64,000 nucleotides of DNA from Stereocaulon alpinum (lineage: Eukaryota; Ascomycota; Lecanoromycetes; Lecanorales; Stereocaulaceae), in assembly GCA_018257865.1 (NCBI GenBank), contig JAEUBA010000067.1:107616-171615 (forward strand), read 5' to 3'. The notes under the pieces were generated by a model. It searched no databases. It was given only the letters and a program-made list of their open reading frames with translations, and was not told the origin of the DNA. Positions 1-11,241 of the stretch are shown one piece after another. Position 1 is the stretch's first letter. Every line of letters starts with the position of its first letter. The translations under genes and the position numbers were made by a program.

Positions 1-286
1 ATCAGCTTCTCATCTCACCGGAGATCTCACACACAGTTTGACGTCTTGTCAATTGCAGAAGTTCGTACGAAACCTCCGTGGGGGTAGAGTCGAGTCAAAG
101 ATACGTCTGTTCATCGTCTGAGGTCTTCGTTTGACTCTCAATTACGATATGACAGGGATCAGCAGGAGAGATCGGTCTGGTCTAGTCTAGGTCTATCTCA
201 AATAAAAATGACTTCATTCCATCACTATGACATAGTCAGAATCGTAGAGCGTTTGCAGCTCCCAGCAGAGACATGCCCACACCTGG
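1..286. other. Left-edge non-coding sequence
   Basis: No convincing gene. This lies just beyond the stop codon of the PAQR gene, so it should hold its 3' untranslated region. Confidence 0.5.
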
Positions 287-1481
287 CTATTTATAGTGGC
301 TCAGCAGCGCAGTTCGCAGCCCCAAGAAATATACCACTTGCCCGAAAGGCACCAAGAGATGGAAGATCTGATGGCTGCTCGCCTACACACCGCAGACGGT
401 ATTCTTGTCAGCTTGCAGGCTTCTGTTTCGCTCGCTGGGAATTAAACGGTTTCTACTCGGTTCACTTACCCAGATGTCAAAGGTACCTGGGGAGAACTTT
501 TCCGGCACACGGAGGTTGTAGAAAGCCGCACCTGCCAGGTAGAAGAGGGCCATGATGCACCATTTCTGGATTGGAAAGTTCTGCAGACCGGCCGTACCTT
601 CGATGATGGCCATGTGCGCTACAGGGGCGAAACCGCTGGCTGCGAGCCCTATGAAAAGGGAGGTTCTGTTTGGCTTGCAGTCAGCGTCAATTACCAGCTT
701 TTGGCAGAGCGTCTATATTGGCTGCGAAAGATTAGGGAACACCGAACCTCCAAAATGCCGCTTCCGGTCCGTCTGCGAGCGGACTCACTATGACGGAAAG
801 TACGGTGGTGGTGCAGGTTATGAAAAGTGAAATATAGAAAGCCTGGAGGCTTGGCTTGCCGTAGAGGCCGGCATATATAAATGTAGTAGCGCACGCAGCT
901 ACGTTCAGTAAGATTCCAAGATAGTCCAGCTTGAGGAAGCGCGTCGCCACTTGCTCCGAGTGTGCAGCAACGATGTGAAACCAGGCCTGTTGAGGTATGA
1001 GCAAAATTGATGTTCAGTCGCTTACACGAGGGAGACGCACAGAAAATATGAGGCACATAATGGAGCCGAAAACATATGTCTGAATCACTGCGTTGTCAGC
1101 AGTTGAGATGTCGACGCCATTATGGAGGATCGAATAGTCGGTCGCAAGAAGTACTGAGAGGTAGAAAAGTGTCGGTAAAAGATGCGACCATATGTTGACG
1201 GATTCATTGTGTAGGTGAAAGATTGACCGCAAACACGCGCTGAAGCTGTTGAGTTGACGCCGGTAACCACGCCGGATATAGGGGTCCGATTGCATCCATG
1301 AGGGCAGATCGTCCCAGGACAAGGTGTGCTGAAAGGATCTGGCGGCATCGCAGCTGACTTGGACGGCTCTCAATGCGATGTCCTTGCCGCTAGAGAACAC
1401 TTCGTGCTCGACGAGAGTTTGCGAGGCATGCATGGTTGCTTGTGTGACTGTTGCCATGCTGGAAGCAGAGTTCTCGATCAA
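287..1481 (-). CDS. PAQR / hemolysin-III family membrane receptor (Izh-like)
   Basis: Four exons join cleanly in frame: 1481-1041, 986-748, 665-470 and 382-287, giving about 323 residues. The N-terminal cytosolic part carries the family signature around RSIFHLHNESVNIWSHLLPT (about residues 85-105). Several membrane segments follow, with a histidine in HIVAAHSEQVATRFLKLDY after the first intron and the closing HQIFHLLV motif in the last exon. These histidines are the conserved metal ligands of the PAQR (adiponectin receptor, yeast Izh) family. Fungal members act in zinc and lipid homeostasis or as ceramidase-like enzymes; which applies here is not visible. A second start (MATVTQ) at 1457 is possible. 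The gene is divergent from the DUF829 gene. Family call is firm, exact function is not. Confidence 0.9.
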
Positions 1482-2643
1482 GGATACCGTAGCTATACAT
1501 TACAATACAGGGCATGGTTACATGGTAATATATGGGTTCGAGTCAATTACTCAAGTCCCTTCAGATTGCCATACTACAATGACTTCCTAGAGATCGCGAT
1601 GTGACCATGGAACATCCCTAGCAGTGTCTTCACCGAGCCGCAGCTGCGGACAACACGATGCGCAATTGGATAAGGATCATTCAGGATTCCAACAAGATAT
1701 GAGACACATTATGTGTAGCGTGTTGTGTAGCGTTGCAGAAGGCGGTCTGTCGTATGCCTCATGTCTGCGTGGACTGAGTGTTATCTCACCACTCACGCTG
1801 AGCGAGCACGTGCCAGCTCACCCAGCTCGAAATTCTCTGCCAACTCGCATGAACCCTGCGTAGCTTGCAGAGCATCTGTCCGACCATTTGTCCGAGTCAC
1901 ACGTGTATACGCACGGACCACGCTTCGGCTGATGTATTGGACCAAGGAATTCTTTGTCAGGGTATCAGTAATCGTTCCTTCGATGGCCGAGGTCTCAGAA
2001 AGCGCTCTCAATGCCATGTTGATGCGGGCCACCCGTCCGGAACGCAACCTTAGAACTGTAACCTAAGGTACTGTAGACCCTTTCAGGTCGCCGACGCCAA
2101 ACTACATTAGCTCCCGTTCCAAGGCTTCTAGAGCTAAAATGCACCTCAAGGGGCGAAGTCCAGATACACTTCTACTTAGTCAGTTCCAAAGTAAGCAGCT
2201 AAATTATCGCGTTCCTGGCAGTTCCGATCAGGATGACACGGCGCGATAATCTATAATTGGTTGCCCTGCATGAATAAGTGCTCCACGGGGCGTTGTTTGT
2301 GATGACTACCAAGGCTGCCGAAGCTGTGTCAGATATCAAGGTGCCGGTAGAGCAAGTCTAATGCAGCATACCTACAATTTTGGGGACTCTAAGTGGCATT
2401 CCAAGACATGTGTACTTACGCAAGGATCAAGTGCTGACGGTAGTCATGTCCAACGTGAGAAACTCAGATAAGAGATTGGTAACACAGACGGAGGATCAAA
2501 TCAGGCCTAGTATACATTAATACCGACCATGGTGCAACCCCACAATCCTTACCGAGCCTCATGCGTAGCCCGTTCGCTCCAAAGCAGCTCTGGGAGCCTA
2601 GAGCTCCCAGACAGAACCTCACACAATCTCCACCTCATCCAAG
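1482..2643. other. Divergent intergenic region
   Basis: 1.16 kb between two divergently transcribed genes, so it should hold both promoters. Short frames are present on both strands, but none resembles a protein I know and none splices into one. Confidence 0.5.
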
Positions 2644-3540
2644 ATGGCTCTCCTCTCAGACTTCGTCCCCCTAGGACCACGCATATCCCTCTACACACCC
2701 GCAAACCCCACAAGCGGCCAGCTCATCATCCTCTGTACATGGCTAGGCGCCGCCCCAAAACACATAGCCAAATACACAGCAGTCTACAATCGCATTGCCC
2801 CCAGCGCCCGCATCCTCCTCATCGAATCTGGCGTCCCAATCCTCGTAAGCAGCTATGCCCGCCAACGAGCCGCCATCGTCCCTGCAGTCCTTGCCGTTCT
2901 AGACACGCTCTCAGAATGCTCAGAAAACAAAGTCGCGCCGAAGATCCTCTTACACATGTTCTCGAACGGCGGCACGAATACCGCTACGCAGTTCCTCTTT
3001 GTGCTGAATGAGCGACTACGTGCTCCGCTACCACTCACTGGGATGCTGTATGATAGCTGTCCGGCCAAGGGAACATATTGGAAGGATCATAGGGCGATGG
3101 TGTATTCGCTTCCTAAAGATATTGTGTCGAGGACGCTGGGGGATGTGGTTGTTCATATTATACTTTTGATGCTGCATACGGAGATAGCGTGTGGGCTTGA
3201 AAACCCCTCCAGCCTCCTGCGGCGGACGCTCTTGGACGAGAACAAAGTCACTGGAACGTCTGAGTCAAGCAACGGGGAGGAGGACGCTACAAGTAGGGGG
3301 CCTGGGAGGGCGTGTTATCTCTACTCTGAATCAGACCAGATGGTGGATTGGACGGATGTGAGGGATCATGCAGAGGAAGCGAGGAGTAAAGGGTGGGAAG
3401 TTGAAGAGGTGTTGTTTGAGGGCAGTTCGCACTGTGGGCATTTTCAGAAGGATGAGGGGATGTATGTTGAGGCTATGGAGAGGATGTGGCAAGGTGATGG
3501 TGATGAGGGGCAGTCGGGTAAAGGTGCGTCGAAGCTTTGA
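2644..3540 (+). CDS. DUF829 / TMEM53 (PaxU-like) alpha/beta-hydrolase fold protein
   Basis: Single exon, 298 residues. The N-terminus begins a beta-strand/loop pattern ending in LIILCTWLGAAPKHIAKYT, typical of the DUF829 family (human TMEM53, fungal PaxU). A nucleophile-elbow-like HMFSNGGTN lies near residue 105, followed by LYDSCPAKGTY. Near the C-terminus are an acidic SESDQMVDW segment and EGSSHCGHFQ, where the family keeps its putative Asp and His. The serine, aspartate and histidine are therefore all present, suggesting an intact hydrolase fold. Residues 200-225 are a low-complexity Ser/Glu/Gly insert. PaxU sits in indole-diterpene clusters but most DUF829 genes do not. No partner biosynthetic genes are adjacent except the decayed P450 downstream. 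Substrate unknown. Confidence 0.85.
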   Translation: MALLSDFVPLGPRISLYTPANPTSGQLIILCTWLGAAPKHIAKYTAVYNRIAPSARILLIESGVPILVSSYARQRAAIVPAVLAVLDTLSECSENKVAPKILLHMFSNGGTNTATQFLFVLNERLRAPLPLTGMLYDSCPAKGTYWKDHRAMVYSLPKDIVSRTLGDVVVHIILLMLHTEIACGLENPSSLLRRTLLDENKVTGTSESSNGEEDATSRGPGRACYLYSESDQMVDWTDVRDHAEEARSKGWEVEEVLFEGSSHCGHFQKDEGMYVEAMERMWQGDGDEGQSGKGASKL

Positions 3541-4396
3541 GAAGCGTGCGTTGCTGCTCTGGTTTTTTTTTTTTTTTGGGTGTACAGAATAACCCTAATC
3601 ATACTCAAAGGAAACTTCATCTGAGTAGGGACACTGTCAGTACTGTAAGCCCCTTCTTCCCCAGAGATATTTCCAAAGCTAGCTCCCCAGAATTCCTTCA
3701 AGCCAACCCCACAAGCCTCCCCCAACCTCTAGCCCTGGCGACACCTGGTGTTGGCCCCCAGGAAACTTCCCCGGAGTACCCTTTACATACCCCCCTAAAG
3801 GCCCCCAGAGCATACCCCGTATCCGTCCACAAGACCAGCCCCAAAGCACCCCTACAGCACGCACCTAGAAATCGTCAAGATGTCTCCAAGACCCCCAGAG
3901 CTGCCCCTGACTTCAGCGCTTAAGCGCCCCTGGAGAGCCCCATCGAGCTACTCCCCAACATACCACGCAGCGTTGCTTGGTGGTATAGGGTACCTTATGC
4001 CCACGAGTCTTCACACAGTGACTCAAACCTCTACACGTACTCTTCGGAGTTTCGATTAGTAGGAAGGGTAGGTGGTATAGAGAGACTTAGTAGGAAATCA
4101 TAGTCTATGAGTATGATATTGAAGGTGTCGAATACGGAGTTGCTGATATGATCAAGGTAGTTACACCGTAAACAGGACAGTATCGATTTTTATATGATCA
4201 ATTTGACTTCATTTCCCATCAGACATCGTTTCCAGGAACCTCATTCGTGTGGTTGCGCGCCCTGATCGACTTTGAAAACGATGCTAGAGCACGCTTCAGC
4301 CGCTTCTCATTTCTCGAAAAGCTCATGAATAACATCTTTCCTAGCACGGAATTGTAGAAAAGGGCCTTCATGGTGAACCGTAAGATAATCCTGCAT
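3541..4396. other. Convergent intergenic region with a poly-T tract
   Basis: This lies between the 3' ends of the DUF829 gene and the P450 gene. A run of 15 T occurs at 3563-3577. From about 3650 to 3930 the top strand is C-rich with imperfect repeats of a CCCCAGAG-like word. No gene seen. Confidence 0.5.
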
Positions 4397-6140
4397 CTAG
4401 AACTCCATCACTTTGTCTCTTCCGTCCCGGGCCCCTTCGACCCCAGCACCAATTGATCCTAAAAAGCCCTCAGCACGGCGGAAATCAAGATGCCAAATTA
4501 TTCTGGCCAGAGTGTCGCTGAGCTCCATATAAGCCATGTTTCTCCCCGCGCACGCCCGAGCTCCAAGAGAGAATGGGTTAAAGGCATGCCGTGCTCGCTC
4601 AAGCGCCTCGAGCGAGCCACACTCCCCAGGGATCCATCGCTCAGGCTTGAATGTGTATGAATCAGGGAAGAGAGCCCCATTGTGATGTATGGCATATAGA
4701 GAGACGCCGACGTCGTACCCCTCCGGGATGAATTCGTTGTCGAGCACTATGCCTCCGGTGCAGACTTCGCGCCACAGTATCCCGGTAATTGGAGGAGACA
4801 TTCTCATGGCTTCATCAATGCATGCGCGAAGATACGCGCATTGTGACATCTTCTGGCCGGATTGGATCTCGGAACCAGAAGCAAATGTACCTCTGATCTC
4901 TGAGACCAGTCTCTTGTAGCAGCTGGGATATGCTGATAAATAGAAGAAGCACCCGGCCAGGGCTGTTGCGATTGTATCGGCCCCTGGGATATCAGTGGCG
5001 TACAAGCAATAGTACATGATCCCATCCACTCACCTGCAATGAGAAGGAATCTGCTTTCAGCCCATAGTTCACTTTCGGTGAAACCATCGCCAGTCTCCGG
5101 ATCCTTCGCATCAACGAGGAAGGAGAAGAGATCGTTGTGAAGATTTTTGTCCGATTCAAGCCTTGATTTTACAAGATAAGACATCAGTTTGAGATACTTC
5201 TCCCGCATCCGAACCGTTCTCCGAGCAAACATTTCCTCAAGCTGCAATTTGGCCAGCGCTGGGTAGTGCACATACACAGCTGCCTTCTTGCTTGTAGCAT
5301 CGACTGCATCCATCAGAAAGCGATTGTCAGCTCTCTCCTGTAACTCGAATGACTGGCCGAAGCCAAAATCGCCCATGATGTCAAAGCTAATGTATCTGCA
5401 GCACTCGGTCATGTTGGTGGGAGCCGACCACTCCTCTTGATGTCTTTATGATTTTGTGAATTTCCCCACGAAGATATCAATCTCTTTGAGGATCATGGGC
5501 TCGAAAGCCCGTAGACATCGGTCTGAGAACCCTTGGCTGATTACCCTACGTTTGTGCCTGTGAACGTCCTTATCAACGGCAGTGAAGATGTTGTATGCGC
5601 CTGGAATGGGCGCCATTGTTGTGTAGCCAAAAGATTTCTGCATGTCTTTGGAATAGTAGATCCCTGATGGTACGTCAGCAGCGTGCACAAGCCTCGGAAT
5701 CTACTCTTACCGTGCAACGCGGTCGCCGAATTGAACACCAGCTTAGTCGGTCCAAGCCGCACAATGGGACCTATAACCATCAATGGAGAGGCTCCTATCG
5801 TCTCCTTCAGAAATCAGCCCGTACCCCACTGTCGATGTGCCTTCTCCGTCTCTATGTAGAGGTGTCCTTTGGCAACATGGAATGCACCCGGCAGATCTGT
5901 GATATTTGACAACCATGGTCCTGGGTAGTTGGCTAGTGGGTGGAATGTCAATCGAGAGACAACAACCGCGATTATCTATGTAGTCCAATCAATATGGCAC
6001 GTTGGAGCAATTCTGTTGGAACGTCGTACTCGAAAAATAATGAGAGAAACAGCAATAAGAACCCCGTACCGCGAGGCAGGGATAGCACTTTGCGAGATGC
6101 TCTTCCAATCAAGCTGCCGTGGCGAACTCAAGAACTCCAT
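4397..6140 (-). pseudogene. Cytochrome P450, complete structure but one in-frame stop
   Basis: Five exons reconstruct exactly: 6140-6030, 5975-5825, 5770-5711, 5663-5034 and 4983-4397, giving 513 codons, the normal P450 length. Visible features in order are an N-terminal membrane anchor (about residues 25-45), the HPLANYPGP proline hinge, the I-helix LLIAGADTIATAL spanning the last intron, a K-helix EAMRMSPP, the PERW segment, and the heme-binding loop FSLGARACAGRN with its cysteine. The only defect is TAA at 5446-5448, between GKFTKS and the EEWSAPTNM segment, in the same frame on both sides. No plausible intron removes it. TAA from CAA would be a CpA-to-TpA change. It is probably a young pseudogene; stop read-through or a base error are alternatives. 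Family type is a fungal microsomal monooxygenase of secondary metabolism, substrate unknown. Confidence 0.85.
5446..5448 (-). other. Premature TAA codon inside the P450
   Basis: This is the single in-frame stop of the P450 reading frame. Eleven codons later the frame reaches the family-conserved ATG ACC GAG (MTE) segment without any shift. Confidence 0.8.
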
Positions 6141-7744
6141 TATATCAGCAGGCCACGGAATCAGTTATGATTTAGTTCTGCCAGCTAGTGAACTGTAAGA
6201 GTAGCCAGATTTGTGCTGGACATTTCTCTGCAGTAGCTATGGCGGTACAAGTATTGCGTAGCTGAGATCACGCCTCATCTGAGTTCTTATATGATGCAAG
6301 CGTCCTTAAATGAAGAAATGGGACTGCGTCATATTGCTGTTAGGGTGACACCGGAATCAGTTCACTGATAACCTAGAATCATTGGTCAAGGACATACTAA
6401 AGGCTTGGCGAACCCCGTACGTAGTCGTGGGAGCAGACAAGCCTATAGCAGTAGCACAGGTCTCCGTCTGTGCCTGCTAGGGACTGCATGAAGCGTAGCA
6501 AGGCCGGTGAAGACACTGGTTCAGAGATTCTGGGTCCTGGGAAGGATTGCGGCAATTGAGTTCCGGCCCCTTTTCACGGTGACTCGGGCGGTATGTGGCA
6601 TTCAGAACGTAGGATCCAACATGGGCTTGCTAGCGTCATGTTGGCTGCTAGTTTCACCGCTGGAGGTAGGTTACTTCGTGGCAGTTGTTTTGGATCCTGG
6701 TAAGGCACCCAGAACTTAATCTTGACTGCCTGATCAGACATAGAAGGCTACAGATTCTAGCGTAGACAGATCAGCTGAACGCGATGCAGCAGGTTAGCAA
6801 TAGAAAGACATACCAGAACTGCCCGAATGGCCTTAGTACCAGCATTCCTTCCTTCAGGAAGCCGATATGCGTCTTACTAACTATCACGCAATCTGCGCTC
6901 ATCCACACATCGCTAATTTCTAAGGATGATACTGATACCTCAGGACTTTGAAGTATTCTTCCCGGCTGCCACCCAGCCTGCAGTTATCAATACTTCATTC
7001 AGGATAAGCGAGTCACGTTCTTGTCCATTTTAACAAAAAGTAGGCATGGAGCCGGTGATAACGTCTCCAATCCCTCAGACCCACATGTCAGTATGGCATC
7101 GACAAAATCCCATAGTGTCTAGATGCAAAAGTAAAGGGAGGAAAAAGATAACAAGTCGTGCTTAGACTACAGCTGAGATTTCTGTTTCAATGTGGTAATA
7201 TATGATCTTACTCTCTGTATGGGTACTAGAAGGGATTACCACTTGAGTTGTCAGACTCCTGAATTGTCAATCTAGCCCTAGAGCCGTTCTGGCGGGAAGC
7301 CTGAGTGGTCTCCTAGAGTGCTAAAGCCGTAATCTCCAAGCACGCTTTTGGTCACCCAGACGACAGGCCCTAGGCAGCGTTGTCGGGCTGTTTGGGCGGT
7401 CTGGGCGGCTGAAAACTCAGAGAGTGAATACTCCTGGCACTCATAGAGGTAGAGGGAACCGATTTTCATCTTAGCGCACATCGGTTATGCTGTACTAGTC
7501 AGGAGCTTACGTGACTGAGTATCATCCTTACGTCCTGAGACCTCCAGGACACCTCATGCAATAAACGATCATACCACCATCACAGAATTGATGGCGGAAC
7601 AGAGATTCCCATATCGAAAGCTGTTCGTATAAGTCGAGCACTTGAAGTGCTTAGGTGATACTCCAGCTCAATGGGACTGGCGCTATCAAATAACCACACA
7701 TTCGTACGAGCACACATGCTGCGGCCATGACAGAACACCAACGT
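6141..7744. other. Intergenic region between decayed P450 and MFS genes
   Basis: 1.6 kb without a recognisable gene, upstream of the P450 and downstream of the MFS transporter, which share the minus strand. Frames are short and unlike any family I know. A fully eroded gene cannot be excluded. Confidence 0.5.
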
Positions 7745-8510
7745 CTACATAGCAGGGAAAGGCCCCTCTACTGGACTCTTCTCCACCAAATCCACTGGTT
7801 TGGTACTAGCCTTGGCTTCGTCACCCACGACCGAAATCTGATTCTTCCGCCACAATGTGCCGACTGTCAAGAGTTGTGCCCCCGCAAACCCCGTCATTAT
7901 CTTCATCTGTAGATTATAGCCATCTGAGAAGGCTACCAATACCTGCGCTTGTAACCTAGGTGGTAAAAGGTATATTGACGCCGTTGATCGTAGCAAGACA
8001 GAAATTTCTTCTGCAGACACTAAACCAGCGAGAGCTGAACTCAGATAGTTGTTGAGGACGTTGGATGCAATGGCTAAACTAAGAGCACCGCCAAGACTAC
8101 GAAACTGGAGCAGCGCTCCGCTTGCAACGGCCGGTGTGGGAAGCAGTATCAGCATCGATCCCTCAAGGACATAGTGTGGATTCAATGTTCTGCGACAAGA
8201 CCATACCTACATCCCTAGTCTCTACCACATGAGGAGGTATAATAAGATAGATGCCTATCACCATGCCTACACCAAACCCTGAGATGATCTCATAACCACA
8301 TATTGCCGCAGGAATTGTCGTGTCGTTTGTGATTGTTGTAAAGAGTGCGAGACCGATAAGCTGAAGGGCTGACCCAACAAGCAGCAAGTAAATGGGCTTT
8401 ATTCGTGCCTTCGCAGCCAGGATATTCACGAAGACGCTTGCAAGTGAGATAAGAAAGTTGAAGGGTACCAGACGGACACCAGCTCCGAGGGGTGTAGTGC
8501 CATACACGGC

Positions 8511-8513
8511 TTA
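8511..8513 (-). other. Premature TAA in MFS gene
   Basis: It stands between IPQRF and AVYGTTPLGAG, where MFS exporters of this type have glutamine. CAA to TAA is the classical RIP change. Confidence 0.75.
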
Positions 8514-8736
8514 AAAGCGTTGAGGAATAGTAATGACAACAGTGATGTATGGTATACCAGAGAAGAGGGAGATCCTGGGTGACACATTAGACTTGCTTCT
8601 GCCTATGAAATGCCGATGACAACACGTACGTCAGGGTTCCCATCCAGGCTCGGGAGAAGAAGAACCGCCATGGAAATACAGGCTCTGGTCGCCACTCTTC
8701 GCGGGTAACAATGCGTTCAGTCACGACAAATAAGAC

Positions 8737-8739
8737 CTA
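8737..8739 (-). other. Premature TAG in MFS gene
   Basis: It stands between ISAVL and VLFVVTERIVTR in the same frame. A TGG-to-TAG change is a CpA-to-TpA change on the opposite strand. Confidence 0.75.
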
Positions 8740-9818
8740 CAGCACTGCAGAAATTACCAGTAACGAGATTGAGGTCCCAGAGCTCCAGGAAAAGGAGATC
8801 CCGGCTTCCAAGAGAACAGTAACAAGTAATAGAGTGGCCCCCAACAGAAAGGTTGCTCCGAAACTATTCAATCTAGCTAAAGAGGAAGAAGAAGATCTTT
8901 GCCGTAGCGTTGGGGCGATGTACGATGTCTTGCCGTGATTAGGGAAGTTCCCCGGTATGCTAATGAAGAGCAGAATGAGAATCACTACCCCAGCTGGGAC
9001 ACTAGCTCAATATTAGCACAAGCCTGAGTCTATGAGGAGCGCTACAGACTTGAGCAAGAAGAGCCATCTCCACGTCGTGTCTTGGCCGATTGCGCCACCG
9101 ATGAGAGGTCCAACAAGACTACCAAGGGCCGTCGATGCGGCGAGTTGGACAGCTTGCGCAGGATATCTCTCCTTGGGAACCATCTCGTAGGCTACAGTTA
9201 AAGCCAACGAGAAGCAACCAGCGGCTCCAATGCCTTGAAACACTCTGCAAAGGATTCTATATGTGTATGTCAGCTCCGAGTGGACTTCAATCTGCCATCT
9301 CTGATATTGCCTCACAGCTGCGTCATCGTCTGTGAGGCACCGCAGCCTCCAGAAAAGACGGTAACAATTGACAGGGTAGCAAGGATTGCTGGTTTCCGGC
9401 CGAACATATCACTAAGCTTTGACCAGATAATGATCATCCCTGGAGAGAAACATGAACAACGATCCGCAGGCGCACACACAAACGACACTCACCTGTATAC
9501 GTGATCAAGTAACCTTTCACCACCCATCCATTCTGGCTGAAACCACACAGGTCGTCTGTGATTGAAACCAGAGAGGTGCCTATGATCGACACCTCGATGT
9601 TGACGAGGAGCATGCATAGTGAAAGGCTACAGTTCGTTCTAAGTGGCGATAGAAGTATCAATTATACCGTAGCCTGAACTTAGGGATATTAATTGCAGCT
9701 GCCATCCTGTGAGGTAGATGGTGCTGTTGGCAAGAGAATCCTGGACTACAGCTGGTGATGGCCTCTCAGGAGATGATTCTTCAGCCACGAGAGGTCCATC
9801 TTTGGCATTTAGCGCCAT

Positions 9819-11241
9819 ACTGAAGGCTAGATGTACATTGAAAGAGTTGAGAAAGTCTGTAAAACGAAGGCAGAGCTAATGATGGTAGATGGGGGGCACG
9901 TAACTTGAAGAGAGACAGAAGTGTTCCGCTGAGGTCGACGTTCCAGCTCTGCGAACGGTGAGAGCGACCACAGCTTCCCTTGCACACATATGCATGTAAA
10001 GTATGAGCACTGTATGGACAGCGCAACTTTACTGACCCTCTCCGAATTGCAACCCAATCAAACATCTCGTGGTGCAGCCTGAGAGGTTGTTGGAAAACCT
10101 TAAATTCCATGGGCCGTGGCAGTGAGATCGTTTACAACCCTCGGAAGATCAGACTGCCCGTTGGAAAGAGATCCTGCTTACAATTAATTCCCTGCAGACC
10201 TTTCGGGGAGTTCTTTAGCGAATGTCGAAACTTCCTCTACTCACCGTCTTTCGTCCTATTCGTGTAAGATGACTCGCTTCCTTGTCTTGTCGTTACTGCT
10301 GATAGGTAAGACGGATTAAGCCGTTGTGCGGCGTAGAAGCGCCGGCTCTCTAAAATGGTCTCGTGCCAAGTATGATAGGTCGTCAGCTCCGTCAATGAGA
10401 GATGCCTGACAGGAAAATGGGCCATTGGTTTCTATTGCAATGCAACATTACGCGTCGTAACCTAAGGTAGTAGTTACGATGTTTATCGAAGCGCAATTTT
10501 CACCAACACAGGCATGCTGTTGCCAGCTACATCCAGTAACAGAAGGATACAACGTCGAAAGTATGAGGAGATCGCCTCAACGTAGCACCAAACGGTTGAA
10601 TTCATCACAACTTCCTCCACGGAAAAAGGGTGATAATTGAAACAATGTGGCATGCTCAAGACTAGTCCCGACTGTAGAGCATTGCCTCGATACAAGACGC
10701 CACAGTGTTGCACTCTTACCATCGCATCTAGACTACTGCATGTATTCACTTCGTTCTAACGGGCTGACACACCGGCTGACTCCATTCCAATTACCTAGAT
10801 CCTTCGATCCCCTGGCTGATGGAGCGGCAAGGCGATCTGACGAGTCCTGTTGAACTTTGCCCCTGCCTAAGACTTAGAATAGACTAACATGCATGGGCGG
10901 ATTGTTCGTAACCTGGTCTAAGATGGACGGCGTGGGTTCAACCAGTCTTGTGGGACTTACACGTGTGTGAGTCTCTGGGAGGTTGCATCCAGCAATGATA
11001 ACGGTTCCATGGAAGGTCCAGGAGCCGGTAAGTGCACCTTGGCGGGACATGCTATCCTTTCGTGCTGTTGCAAGCCATGAAAATTATATATTAGTTGTGT
11101 CTCGGCTCTGCAGTGTGTTTCATTGTCCAACAGATTCCTAAACTACCATAAGCAAGCCTAGCATTTGTCCATAGGCAATTCCTTCTCTCAGTCCTTTGTG
11201 TCAGCTACTCCGCTCTTTCGAGTCGAACAAGCTGCTTCAAG
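9819..11241. other. Divergent intergenic region
   Basis: 1.4 kb between the minus-strand MFS start and the plus-strand desaturase start. No supported gene. Short frames here do not splice into a recognisable product. The last 150 bp before 11242 are pyrimidine-rich, as expected for a fungal promoter and leader. Confidence 0.5.

Larger units (their letters stand above)
7745..9818 (-). pseudogene. MFS drug-type transporter (about 14 TM), with two in-frame stops
   Basis: A start at 9818 opens a hydrophilic N-terminus followed by a YLTGWQLQLISL-like first helix. Later blocks match multidrug MFS exporters: LVSITDDLCGFSQNGWVVKGYL, CRVFQGIGAAGCFSLALT, LGSLVGPLIGGAIG, WSKLSDIFGRKPAI-like motif A, PLGAGVRLVPF, and LQFRSLGGALSLAIASNVL near the C-terminus. 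Exon joins work at several sites (for example the MGTLT/ISLFSG junction). Two in-frame stops interrupt it. TAG at 8737-8739 lies where the family has Trp in an AVLWVLF-like segment, and TAA at 8511-8513 lies where IPQRFQ is expected. Two junctions are unclear: the first intron does not keep frame, and near 8185 no good acceptor is visible. Both stops fit C-to-T changes in CpA context. It is probably an efflux pump pseudogene linked to the neighbouring P450. Confidence 0.8.

Noticed and set aside
1520..1560. Possible tRNA T-loop (GGGTTCGAGTC)
   Set aside because: No matching acceptor stem or anticodon arm could be paired around it.
5400..5450. Intron removing the P450 stop codon
   Set aside because: The only GT candidate (GTGGGG) would give an intron of about 41 bp with no branch-like sequence, and the unspliced frame already matches the family on both sides.
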